NCBI RefSeq assembly: GCF_023028105.1
Contig: NZ_CP095491.1
Location: 3,842,819-3,906,818, forward strand
Source of the DNA: Halosolutus gelatinilyticus
Lineage (GTDB): Archaea > Halobacteriota > Halobacteria > Halobacteriales > Natrialbaceae
Reading direction: 5' to 3'
DNA length: 64,000 nt
Shown: positions 7,331 to 14,876 of the stretch, piece by piece
How positions within the stretch are numbered: the stretch's first letter is position 1
Layout: the number at the start of each line of letters is the position of its first letter
Notes under the pieces: generated by a model
Seen by the model: only the letters and a program-made list of their open reading frames with translations
Databases searched by the model: none
What the model was told of the DNA's origin: nothing
Made by a program: the position numbers and the translations under genes

Positions 7331-9625
7331 TTATCGATCGGCGAACCGATCGCGAACCTCGAGCGCCGCGTCCGTTCCGTAGCGGTCGACCAGCGGACAG
7401 CACGCGTCGCCCAGCGCCCGCATACACTGTCCGGGCGAAGGGTACCCGAGGTCCGCCGCGATCGCGCTCCAGTCGCGCCCCTGCAGGACGCGCGTGACGA
7501 GCAGCCGCTCCTCGCGATCGGTCAGGTCGATCGCGTCCGGATCGTCGACGAAGTACCGAACGACCAGTTCGCGGAACGGCCCGGGGTCGACGTCGAACAG
7601 GCCGGGTCCGTAGGCGGCCCCCGCGACGACGCGCCACTCGCGATCGGTCAGGTCGATCGGCGGCGTCGCGTCCGCGCTCCGGAGCACGGCGCGGGCCACG
7701 TCCGGGTCCAGGTCCGCGAGCGCGTCCGAACAGACCGCGGCGAACCGCCGGACGAACCACCCGGCGTGGCGATCGTACAGGTCGCGGCCCTCGTCGCTCG
7801 TGGGTGCGAGCATGATCGCCGAGTACTCGCCGCTGGCGTCGTTGCGCGTCGTGGAGACGTGTACCGTCCCGTACCCGTTCTCGCGCCAGAAGTCCACCAG
7901 ACCGGGCGTCGCGCCGAAGCCGGTGCCGAGCCAGTCGACGGTCGATTCGAACTCGTCCCGAATCTCCGCGAGGAGCCGGGAGCCGAGTCCCCGCGATCGG
8001 ACGGCGTGGTGGGTCGCGATCCGGACGACGCGAATCCCGGCCGGCGTTCCCGCCGTCTCGTCGCGCAACTGGCTCGTGAGCACGTCCGGAAGCATGTTGC
8101 CGCGGACGCGGCCGCCCTCGTACATCATCGCTCGCGTCTCGCTTGCGAGGTTCCCCTCGCGGGCCAGCAGAGCCACGCTGACGACGTGGCCGTCGGAGAG
8201 CAGCGCCCGCGCCTCGAGGTTCGGCGCGTCGAGGAGGCGGGCGAGGTCGTTCGGCTCGGTTCGGTAGTGAGCGAGCACGAGCAGGCCGAAGGCTTCGCGG
8301 AGGAGAACCTCGTTCGCGAGAAGTGCGTCGGGATCGAGGCACCGGTACTCGATCGCGTCCGAATCCGGTTTTGCGTCCGCCACGAGCGAGTCGACCGGCG
8401 GTCGCGCGTCGAGCAGCAGGGCGCGGAACGCCCACGCCTCGATCGGATCGCCGGCGGCGTACCTGATCGGTTCGGTCATCGTGCGGTCCGTGACCTCGTG
8501 GTCGCTCTCGGCCAACCGATCGCGGAACCGAACCGAGAAGCCGCGGCCGGCGCCCTCGTAGCCGTGGATCGTCGTCGCGAACGCGATCCGATCGGCGGCG
8601 AGCAGGGATTCGAGGACCGAGACGGGAAGCGCAGCCGCCTCGTCGACGATCACCGCGTCGGCCGTCTCGAGCCGATCGACGGCCTCGGTCGGATCGTAGA
8701 ACCTGATCCGGCCCCCGGTACTCGTCTCGATCCGCGTCGAATCGGCGACCGTGGCGGCCACTCCGTCGAGCGTTTCACAGAGGTCGATCGATCGATCGAA
8801 CACCTCCCGCGCGTTTCGGAACCGGGGCGCGGTGACGAGCACGTCCCGCCCGTCGGCGGCGAACGCCCCCGCTGCCAATCCCGCTGCGCTCGACTTCCCC
8901 CGGCCGCGATCGGCTTCGAGGACGACCGCCCGCGGGGCGTCCGGACTCGACTCGCCGTCGCGGTCCTCGCCGAGCAGCGATTCGAACGCGCGGACGGCCT
9001 CGACCTGATCGGCCGTGAGACAGGCCTCGTAGGCGGCAGCCGGAAATCGGCGGTCGGCGGGCGCGTCGATCGACGACGCCTCGGCCGCCAGCTTCGGAGC
9101 GGGCCGGGTGAGTCCGTCGTCGACGAGCTTGTCGCGATCGAGGTCGACGATCGCGACGCCTCGGTGTGCGCGAAGCGTTTCGACGAGTCGACGCCGGAAC
9201 CGACCCGTGACGTCGGACAGCGCGAACGGCGGGACGGCCAGCGACTCGTCGAACCCGTCGCGTCGGTCCGGCCAGTCCGCCAGCGTCGGCGTCAGGAGGA
9301 CGAGCAATCCGCCGCCGTCGACGGTGCCGACGACCGTTCCGAGCGCGTTGGGTCGGAGCTGTTCGTGGCAGTCGATCGCGACGACATCGCGCGTCGTTCC
9401 GAGCAGTTCGCCGGCGGTAGACTGTGGCAGGTGCTCGCAGCGGAGCTCGTCCGTCGGCCCGACGAGCGTCGTCCGCGTGATCGGAACCGGGAGGCTCGCG
9501 AGGACGTCCTCGAGGGCCTCGTACCCGCGCTGCCGATCGCCCGCGAGGACGAGCACCCGCCGCTCGTTCGTTCCCCGCGCCTCGGTCGCGAGCGACCCGG
9601 CGAGTCCGACGACGTCCACGTCCAT
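7331..9625 (-). CDS. tmcA: tRNA(Met) cytidine acetyltransferase TmcA
   Basis: A 764-residue enzyme that uses acetyl-CoA and ATP to make N4-acetylcytidine in RNA. Domains in order: an N-terminal DUF1726-type region; a RecD-like helicase with Walker A (DRGRGKSS, about 239-246) and Walker B (VDEAA, about 327-331); a GNAT acetyltransferase with the acetyl-CoA loop RSRGLGSRLL near 543-552; and a C-terminal RNA-binding part. The length fits the family (bacterial TmcA about 670, archaeal 750-800). In archaea the enzyme can also modify rRNA and many other RNAs. The gene converges on the broken SDR, with 38 nt between stop codons. Confidence 0.93.
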   Translation of the reverse strand: MDVDVVGLAGSLATEARGTNERRVLVLAGDRQRGYEALEDVLASLPVPITRTTLVGPTDELRCEHLPQSTAGELLGTTRDVVAIDCHEQLRPNALGTVVGTVDGGGLLVLLTPTLADWPDRRDGFDESLAVPPFALSDVTGRFRRRLVETLRAHRGVAIVDLDRDKLVDDGLTRPAPKLAAEASSIDAPADRRFPAAAYEACLTADQVEAVRAFESLLGEDRDGESSPDAPRAVVLEADRGRGKSSAAGLAAGAFAADGRDVLVTAPRFRNAREVFDRSIDLCETLDGVAATVADSTRIETSTGGRIRFYDPTEAVDRLETADAVIVDEAAALPVSVLESLLAADRIAFATTIHGYEGAGRGFSVRFRDRLAESDHEVTDRTMTEPIRYAAGDPIEAWAFRALLLDARPPVDSLVADAKPDSDAIEYRCLDPDALLANEVLLREAFGLLVLAHYRTEPNDLARLLDAPNLEARALLSDGHVVSVALLAREGNLASETRAMMYEGGRVRGNMLPDVLTSQLRDETAGTPAGIRVVRIATHHAVRSRGLGSRLLAEIRDEFESTVDWLGTGFGATPGLVDFWRENGYGTVHVSTTRNDASGEYSAIMLAPTSDEGRDLYDRHAGWFVRRFAAVCSDALADLDPDVARAVLRSADATPPIDLTDREWRVVAGAAYGPGLFDVDPGPFRELVVRYFVDDPDAIDLTDREERLLVTRVLQGRDWSAIAADLGYPSPGQCMRALGDACCPLVDRYGTDAALEVRDRFADR

Positions 9626-9785
9626 ACGATCGTATCGTGGCGGTCGAGAGTAATAGGCACCGGAACCCGACGAGCGGGGTTTCGATCCGGACGTCGTGAT
9701 TCCGGTCCAACCGGTCGATCGGTCGGTTCGGCGCCGAGGCGATACCGCGGACGGCTCCCGCCGAGGCCGCCGGGCCGGGCCGCGC

Positions 9786-10130
9786 TCATCGAAGCGGCGG
9801 CGTGACGACCCACCCCTCCGGCAAGTCGTCGCTGTGATCGGCCAGTAACTCGAGGAGCGGTTTCGCCTCGTCGAATCTGGGTCCCCTCGCGATTTCGTTC
9901 GCGTCCCGATCCCACGCGATCAACTCGCTGTCGGCCAGCATCGGGAGGTGACAGTGACGCAACTCGAGTATCCGTTTGTCGCGTCCCGCCTCCCCGAGGG
10001 CGACGTCGTCGGGAAGATGTCGGTTCGCCGTCCGGGACGTCTCCTCGCGCCGATCGGTCTCCTCTAGCAGGGCGATCAGCGTACAGCGACGGTAGTCGTC
10101 TGCGAGTATATTGAACACATCATTTATCAT
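9786..10130 (-). CDS. DUF7344-type winged-helix protein
   Basis: 114 residues. The start MINDVFNILADDYRRCTLIALLEE, followed by a helix pair with the conserved-looking H-x-HLP-L motif (RHCHLPMLAD) and the sequence ELIAWD, is the pattern of the small haloarchaeal winged-helix family DUF7344, thought to act as transcription regulators. It resembles the protein at 13516-13899 (shared RR-x3-L-x-L start and HVHLPKL/HCHLPML motif). It is preceded by an AT-rich start region (near 10115-10140) and stands alone. Confidence 0.75.
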   Translation of the reverse strand: MINDVFNILADDYRRCTLIALLEETDRREETSRTANRHLPDDVALGEAGRDKRILELRHCHLPMLADSELIAWDRDANEIARGPRFDEAKPLLELLADHSDDLPEGWVVTPPLR

Positions 10131-10296
10131 CGATTATGATGTTCGTCGCTCCGCCGGGTGAGTCTGCGGCATGAGGTGGAAAGCCGCCGACGGAGCGGCC
10201 TTCAATGGTAGCAACTCCCGGTTCGTGGTATTGAATGACACTCGACGCCTGCACCCGTTTACGCCGCGCGATCGAAACGCCCGGTCGGGTCCGTCT

Positions 10297-11391
10297 CTAC
10301 AGTCGAAATTCTCCGCCGACGATGCCGTCCGCGACCATCGACATGTACTCGACGTGCGGCTCCCAGTCGGATTCCGTTCCGGCCTCCACTCGACGGCGGT
10401 GAAGATCCGCCCAAACCGTCGCGAGCGTAAACGCCGCGTGGGCCCGATAGAACCGTTCGTCCTCGAACGGAATCCCCGTCGCGTCCTCGTACCGGGCGAC
10501 CAGTTCCCGTCGATCGGGACTTCCGGGTTTTGCCGTGAACGGAGCCAGGCCGCGTTCGTTCGCCGCTCTCAGCCGCGGTATCGCGTCGCTGTCCGGATAC
10601 CGCGCTTCGAGACCGTCGAGCGGCGGCGCCGGGTCGTCCTCGTCCCGCCAGCGGAGCAGCAGGTAGCCGAGTTCGGTCAGCGGGTCGCCGAGAATCGCCG
10701 TTTCCCAGTCGAGAACACCGGCGATCTCGGGTCGGTTCGTTCCCGCGAACAGCACGTTCCCCGGCCTGAAATCCCCGTGAACGAGCGTCGTCGTCGGGTC
10801 CGACGGAGCGTTTCGCCGGAGCCACTCCCCGACGGATCGCAGCGTCGAGAGGTCCAGATCCGTTACGCTCGCCACGGTACCGAGCCGCTCGGCGGCGCGA
10901 TCGACCTGCCCTCGCGGCGGTTGCCGTTCGCAAACGTCGGCGAACGGCTCCGGATCGAGCGAGTGGATCTCGGCGAGCGTATCGATCAGGAGGGTTGCCG
11001 CTCGACGGCGCGCAGGGGCGGTTCGAAACCGATCGGGGAGGTCCGAACCGAGCGGGATCACCGCACCGTCGAGAAACGGCGTCACGAAAAACGCGTCGCC
11101 GACGATCGAGTCGTCGTCGCAGAACAGCACCGGCTCCGGAGCCGGGATCGCGGTCCTCCGGAGCCGCTGTAACAGCTCGTACTCCCGTTCGAGGTCGTTG
11201 AACAACTCGGTGCGTCGCAACTTCGTCGGCCGACGGAGGACGTACGTCCGGCCGTCTTCCGCCGTCGAAATCGCGAGGTGCAAATTGAGGCCGTCGTCAA
11301 GCACCTCGATGTCGGTCACGCCGCCGCACAGTTCCGCTGTGAGGTACGATTCGAGCCTCTCGAAGTCCACGTTCGCCCCGGTTTGTGTCAT
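10297..11391 (-). CDS. Phosphotransferase of the aminoglycoside/choline kinase (APH) family
   Basis: 364 residues from the ATG at 11391. The kinase-like fold is shown by the Brenner motif HGDFRPGNVL, with catalytic Asp and metal-binding Asn, and the downstream metal-binding DWE in LDWETAILGDP. The ACAD10/APH-type branch shares the GDPLTELGYLL segment. The substrate is unknown; in haloarchaea these kinases are commonly annotated only by family. An ATG 15 nt further upstream is possible but adds only a short Cys-containing tail. It is transcribed divergently from the L7Ae operon. Confidence 0.85.
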   Translation of the reverse strand: MTQTGANVDFERLESYLTAELCGGVTDIEVLDDGLNLHLAISTAEDGRTYVLRRPTKLRRTELFNDLEREYELLQRLRRTAIPAPEPVLFCDDDSIVGDAFFVTPFLDGAVIPLGSDLPDRFRTAPARRRAATLLIDTLAEIHSLDPEPFADVCERQPPRGQVDRAAERLGTVASVTDLDLSTLRSVGEWLRRNAPSDPTTTLVHGDFRPGNVLFAGTNRPEIAGVLDWETAILGDPLTELGYLLLRWRDEDDPAPPLDGLEARYPDSDAIPRLRAANERGLAPFTAKPGSPDRRELVARYEDATGIPFEDERFYRAHAAFTLATVWADLHRRRVEAGTESDWEPHVEYMSMVADGIVGGEFRL

Positions 11392-11670
11392 ACTCCGACA
11401 AGTCAATTACACCCGAAAAGGCTCCCGGTTGTGTGTGACGGATACCCACGATTCTGCGGTGTTCGCGACCGGCCGGCCGTTTCCCCCCGTCGCTGCCGAC
11501 TTCGACGAGCCGCCGGTTCGACGGCCGACGTCCGCTGCGAACGGATCGACCCCACACCGGCCGACGCCGACGATCGGTCGCGAATTCGCCGTGCGGAGCA
11601 GTCACACGGCCCCAGCGGTTTGAACACGCTTTTAAGGGGGGCAGCGCTACACGGTATTACACCCTACGCG
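11392..11670 (+). promoter_or_regulatory. Divergent intergenic region with the L7Ae operon promoter
   Basis: The interval between the APH-family gene and the L7Ae leader has no credible gene. A strong TATA-like box, CTTTTAAG at 11630-11637, would put the transcription start near 11659 if the usual 27-nt spacing holds, giving the operon an mRNA leader of about 125 nt, unusually long for a haloarchaeal gene. Confidence 0.6.
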
Positions 11671-11785
11671 GGGTTGATGATGCTCCTAGCCTCACAGGAC
11701 TTCCGCCGGATCGAACCCGGCCCGGGGTCGCAAATCCCGGTCGGCAGGGGAGCGCGAGCCCACGCGTAGGAGAGGTGAACAACCC
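11671..11785 (+). promoter_or_regulatory. Structured mRNA leader of rpl7ae with kink-turn-like loop over the Shine-Dalgarno sequence
   Basis: GGGTTG (11671-11676) pairs perfectly with CAACCC (11780-11785), which touches the start codon. Further in, CTCCTA (11683-11688) pairs perfectly with TAGGAG (11767-11772). Between these helices the 5' strand reads ATGATG and the 3' strand AGGTGAA, so a UGAUGA (box C-like) faces a GUGA (box D-like), the ingredients of a kink-turn, the RNA shape that L7Ae binds. The 3' strand also holds the purine-rich ribosome binding site. An inner hairpin GCCGG/CCGGC lies at 11705-11721. Feedback control of L7Ae by kink-turns in its own leader has been reported in other archaea; its use here is inference. 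Confidence 0.55.
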
Positions 11786-12148
11786 ATGTCAGTATACGTC
11801 ACAACCGACATCCCAGCCGACCTCGCCGAGGACGCCCTCGAGGCGCTCGAGGTCGCACGAGACACCGGCCGAGTAAAGAAAGGAACCAACGAAACGACGA
11901 AAGCGATCGAGCGCGGCAACGCCGACCTCGTCTTCGTCGCCGAGGACGTCTCCCCGGAGGAGATCGTGATGCACATTCCGGACCTCGCCGACGAGAAGGG
12001 CATCCCCGTCGTCTTCATCGAGACCCAGGACGACGTCGGCCACGCCGCCGGCCTCGAGGTCGGCTCCGCCGCCGCGGCGATCGTCGACGCCGGAGAGGCC
12101 TCCGGCGACGTCGAAGACATCGCCGGCAAGGTCGAGGACCTCGACTGA
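11786..12148 (+). CDS. rpl7ae: 50S ribosomal protein L7Ae
   Basis: 120 residues, the usual archaeal length. The core [26 protein letters not shown] region, with NETTK followed by the ERG-x-A motif, is the kink-turn RNA-binding signature of the L7Ae/L30e family. The protein works in the large ribosomal subunit, in box C/D and H/ACA guide RNPs and in archaeal RNase P. First gene of a tight operon: 11 nt to rps28e, then rpl24e and ndk. The leader can fold into a structure that would let the protein control its own translation. Confidence 0.97.
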   Translation: MSVYVTTDIPADLAEDALEALEVARDTGRVKKGTNETTKAIERGNADLVFVAEDVSPEEIVMHIPDLADEKGIPVVFIETQDDVGHAAGLEVGSAAAAIVDAGEASGDVEDIAGKVEDLD

Positions 12149-12159
12149 GGTGATCAGAG

Positions 12160-12384
12160 ATGAGTGCTGAAGAGGACGAAAACGGTTCCACGCCCGCCGA
12201 GGTCATCGAGATCGTCGGCAAGACCGGCATGCACGGCGAGGCCATGCAGGTCAAATGCCGGATCCAGGAGGGCGAGAACCAGGGACGTATCATCACTCGA
12301 AACTGCCTCGGGCCGGTCCGCGAGGGGGACATCCTCCAGCTGCGCGAGACCGCCCGCGAGGCCGACTCGATTGGAGGACAATAG
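12160..12384 (+). CDS. rps28e: 30S ribosomal protein S28e
   Basis: 74 residues. The small OB-fold protein shows the family motif CRIQEG-x4-GRIITRN followed by GPVREGDIL, which is almost invariant from archaea to humans. It lies near the mRNA exit region of the small subunit. Second gene of the L7Ae operon; its stop codon is 4 nt before the rpl24e ATG, so translation is probably coupled. Confidence 0.97.
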   Translation: MSAEEDENGSTPAEVIEIVGKTGMHGEAMQVKCRIQEGENQGRIITRNCLGPVREGDILQLRETAREADSIGGQ

Positions 12385-12388
12385 TACG

Positions 12389-12796
12389 ATGGTGGAGAAA
12401 CGCACCTGCGACTACACGGGCGAAGAGATCGAGCCCGGCACGGGCATCATGTACGTCCGCAACGACGGTACTGTGCTCCACTTCGTCAACTCGAAGGCGG
12501 AGAAAAACTACAAGCTCGGTCGCGAGCCGCGCGACCTCGAGTGGACCGAGCAGGGCCGTCGCGGCAAGGGCCCGGCCCAGGCCGACACGCCGGCCGTCGA
12601 GGAAGCCGACCGGGACGAGGTCGCCGAGGCCGCGGAAGACGAGGACCTCAAAACGGAAGCCGACGTCACTGAGGACGAGGACGAAGACGTTCCCGCCGGC
12701 GACGAAACGGTCGACGAGACCGAAGCGGAGGACGCCGAGGAGACCAACGAGGACGCAGCCGAAGACGCCGAGGCCGACGAGGAGGACGAAGAATGA
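12389..12796 (+). CDS. rpl24e: 50S ribosomal protein L24e with acidic C-terminal tail
   Basis: 135 residues from the ATG at 12389. The first 60 residues are L24e ([13 protein letters not shown], then [11 protein letters not shown], then [11 protein letters not shown]). Of the four zinc-binding cysteines of the classical form, only the first remains; the others are Thr, Val and Ala. This zinc-free form is, as far as I recall, shared by other haloarchaea. After residue 65 comes a long Glu/Asp tail with hardly any other residue type, an extension absent from most archaea. The stop codon overlaps the ndk start by 4 nt (ATGA). Confidence 0.9.
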   Translation: MVEKRTCDYTGEEIEPGTGIMYVRNDGTVLHFVNSKAEKNYKLGREPRDLEWTEQGRRGKGPAQADTPAVEEADRDEVAEAAEDEDLKTEADVTEDEDEDVPAGDETVDETEAEDAEETNEDAAEDAEADEEDEE

Positions 12797-13257
12797 GCGA
12801 CCACGAGCGGACCTTCGTGATGGTCAAACCCGACGCGTTCGCCCGCGGTCTCGTCGGCGAGGTCGTCTCGCGACTCGAGGAGCGCGGTCTCAAGCTGGTC
12901 GGCATCAAGGTGATCACCATGCCCGAAACACGGGCGAAAGAGCACTACGCCGAACACGAGGACAAGCCCTTCTTCGACGACCTGATCGGGTTCATCACCT
13001 CGGGACCGGTCGTTCCGATGGTCTGGGAGGGCCAGGACGCCACCCGGCAGGTCCGCCAGATGATCGGCGCGACCGACCCGCTCGAAGCCGCTCCGGGAAC
13101 GATCCGCGGCGACTACGCGCTCGATCTCGGTCGGAACGTCGTTCACGCGGCCGATCACGAGGACGAAGGCGCGAACGAACGCGAGATCGAGATCCACTTC
13201 GACGAGGACGAGCTGATCGACTACGACCAGCACGACGCCGAGTGGCTCTACGAGTAA
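12793..13257 (+). CDS. ndk: Nucleoside diphosphate kinase
   Basis: 154 residues. The enzyme moves the gamma phosphate between nucleoside tri- and diphosphates through a phosphohistidine, here His118 in the motif RNVVHAADH. The N-terminal [15 protein letters not shown] and the TIRGDYA segment are family hallmarks. Last gene of the L7Ae-S28e-L24e-ndk operon, an order known in haloarchaea; its start overlaps the L24e stop. The C-terminal 30 residues are very acidic, as expected for a halophile. Confidence 0.97.
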   Translation: MSDHERTFVMVKPDAFARGLVGEVVSRLEERGLKLVGIKVITMPETRAKEHYAEHEDKPFFDDLIGFITSGPVVPMVWEGQDATRQVRQMIGATDPLEAAPGTIRGDYALDLGRNVVHAADHEDEGANEREIEIHFDEDELIDYDQHDAEWLYE

Positions 13258-13382
13258 CCTCGCGATCGGGCCGATCGACGCTAAAACCGAAACGGCGATG
13301 CCGATCACGCGGTACGGGCGCCGCTGGCGCGCTGACGCCGATCGCGCCCGGATCGACGCCGGCTAGAGCTAACGTCGGCGCT

Positions 13383-13505
13383 TCGAATATTTCCTTTCTC
13401 GTTAGTATGTGAATGAACACAGGTATTGTTCTAGGGAGACGTAACATCTAATGTGTCGGCCGCAGTAGCAAACGCCGGTGGTTTCGAATGGTAACCTACG
13501 GTAGG
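13383..13505 (+). promoter_or_regulatory. Promoter region of the second DUF7344 gene, with a palindrome
   Basis: Between ndk and the gene at 13516 there is no other gene. A TATA-like GAATATTTCC lies near 13383 and a perfect palindrome CCTACGGTAGG lies at 13495-13505, just 10 nt before the start codon, where it overlaps the ribosome-binding area. A GGTGGTT word occurs on both sides of it. The position suggests an operator, perhaps for the winged-helix protein itself. Confidence 0.35.
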
Positions 13506-13515
13506 TGGTTCGCGG

Positions 13516-13899
13516 ATGCGTGAAACGGAGGGTGAGCCGACGTCACTCGCGGTCGAGGCGACGCCGTCGCTGGACCTGATCTTCGAGATACTTTCGGTGC
13601 ATCGACGAAGATACGCCCTGTACTATCTTCACGACCAGTCCGACAGCGTCGCGACGGTGGCGGAGTTGATCGATAACGTGTCGGCGCTCGATCAGTTGCA
13701 GGGGGAGACCGATCTCGACCCGGAAGAGCGACGGAACCAGATCAAAACGGAGCTGCAACACGTCCACCTGCCGAAACTCGAGGACGCGGGGCTCATCGAG
13801 TACGATCTCCGGAGCGAGACGGTCCGATACTGGCACCAACCGTCGCTCGAGGAGTGGCTGGAACACGCAAAGCACAAGGAACTCTCCGGAACCCGGTGA
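13516..13899 (+). CDS. DUF7344-type winged-helix protein
   Basis: 127 residues, start MRETEGEPTSL. After a short leader, the segment LIFEILSVHRRRYALYYL, the Asp/Glu-rich linker, and the H-x-HLPKLEDAGLIEYD wing match the small haloarchaeal regulator family DUF7344. It is a clear relative of the protein at 9786-10130. It stands alone upstream of sod, with 186 nt between; whether it controls sod is unknown. Confidence 0.78.
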   Translation: MRETEGEPTSLAVEATPSLDLIFEILSVHRRRYALYYLHDQSDSVATVAELIDNVSALDQLQGETDLDPEERRNQIKTELQHVHLPKLEDAGLIEYDLRSETVRYWHQPSLEEWLEHAKHKELSGTR

Positions 13900-13976
13900 A
13901 ACCGACGCCTCGACGGGCGCGTTCGGAACCGCATCGCTGAAAGGTTTAACATACGGCTCGTAGACACTGCACACGA

Positions 13977-14037
13977 GTGTGGGTGACCACACGACAGTAG
14001 TCGGTACTTTATGAGGTGTGATATCATTTCACTCCTC
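13977..14037 (+). promoter_or_regulatory. sod promoter with two inverted repeats
   Basis: Two repeats precede sod. The first is a perfect 6-bp repeat with a 4-nt centre (GTGTGG-GTGA-CCACAC, 13977-13992). The second is an imperfect 13-bp repeat from GAGGTGTGAT at 14013 to TTTCACTCCTC at 14037. A TATA-like TTTATG at 14009-14014 sits between them, so the second repeat would lie over the transcription start, the usual place for an archaeal repressor site. Confidence 0.45.
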
Positions 14038-14085
14038 AAAACTTAACAAGCGAGATGCCGATACAAGCGATATAGGTGAGATCAC

Positions 14086-14688
14086 ATGCCTGACCACGAA
14101 CTACCACCACTTCCGTACGATTACGACGCGCTCGAACCGTCGATCTCCGAACAGGTCGTAACCTGGCACCACGACACCCACCATCAGGGATACGTCAACG
14201 GCCTCAATTCGGCCGAAGAGGAGCTCGCACAGAACCGCGAGAACGGCGACTTCAAGTCGACGCCGGCCGCGATGGAGAACGTGACCCACAACGGCTGTGG
14301 CCACTACCTCCACACGCTGTTCTGGGAGAACATGTCGCCGAACGGCGGCGGCGAACCCGAGGGGGAACTCGCCGACCGCATCGAGGAGGACTTCGGTTCC
14401 TACGAGGCCTGGAAGGGCGAGTTCGAAGCCGCAGCGGGCGCCGCCGGCGGCTGGGCGCTGCTGGTGTACGATCCAGTCGCGAAGCAGCTGCGCAACCTCA
14501 AGGTCGATCGCCACGACCTCCACGCGCTCTGGGGTTCGCACCCGATCCTCGCGTGCGACGTCTGGGAGCACTCGTACTACTACGATTACGGCCCGGACCG
14601 CGGCAGCTTCATCGACGCCTTCTTCGAGGTCGTCAACTGGGACACGGCCGCCGAAGAGTACGAGAAGTGCCTCGACCACTTCGAGTAA
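14086..14688 (+). CDS. sod: Superoxide dismutase, Mn/Fe type
   Basis: 200 residues, the standard length. It converts superoxide to oxygen and peroxide in the cytoplasm. All four metal ligands are present: His28 (WHHDTHHQGYV), His76 (HYLHTLFW), Asp158 and His162 (DVWEHSYYYDY). The GGWALLVYD segment and the Gly-rich pattern favour manganese, the form established for haloarchaea, though sequence alone does not prove the metal. No signal peptide. It has its own promoter with inverted repeats. Confidence 0.97.
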   Translation: MPDHELPPLPYDYDALEPSISEQVVTWHHDTHHQGYVNGLNSAEEELAQNRENGDFKSTPAAMENVTHNGCGHYLHTLFWENMSPNGGGEPEGELADRIEEDFGSYEAWKGEFEAAAGAAGGWALLVYDPVAKQLRNLKVDRHDLHALWGSHPILACDVWEHSYYYDYGPDRGSFIDAFFEVVNWDTAAEEYEKCLDHFE

Positions 14689-14876
14689 CGCCGTCGGCGT
14701 AGCGACGAGCCGTTCGATCCCGCGTTTTTTGCGCCCATTGTGACGCCCCGAGTAGCGCGTCTCCGCGCCGACGAGCCGGCGAATCCGATCGCGTTCGCCG
14801 AGAAACCGCGAGACCGACGCGTGAAGTGTGAATCGGTGCCACAGTTTAACTACGCCCGCGTCGATTGGCGTCGTAT

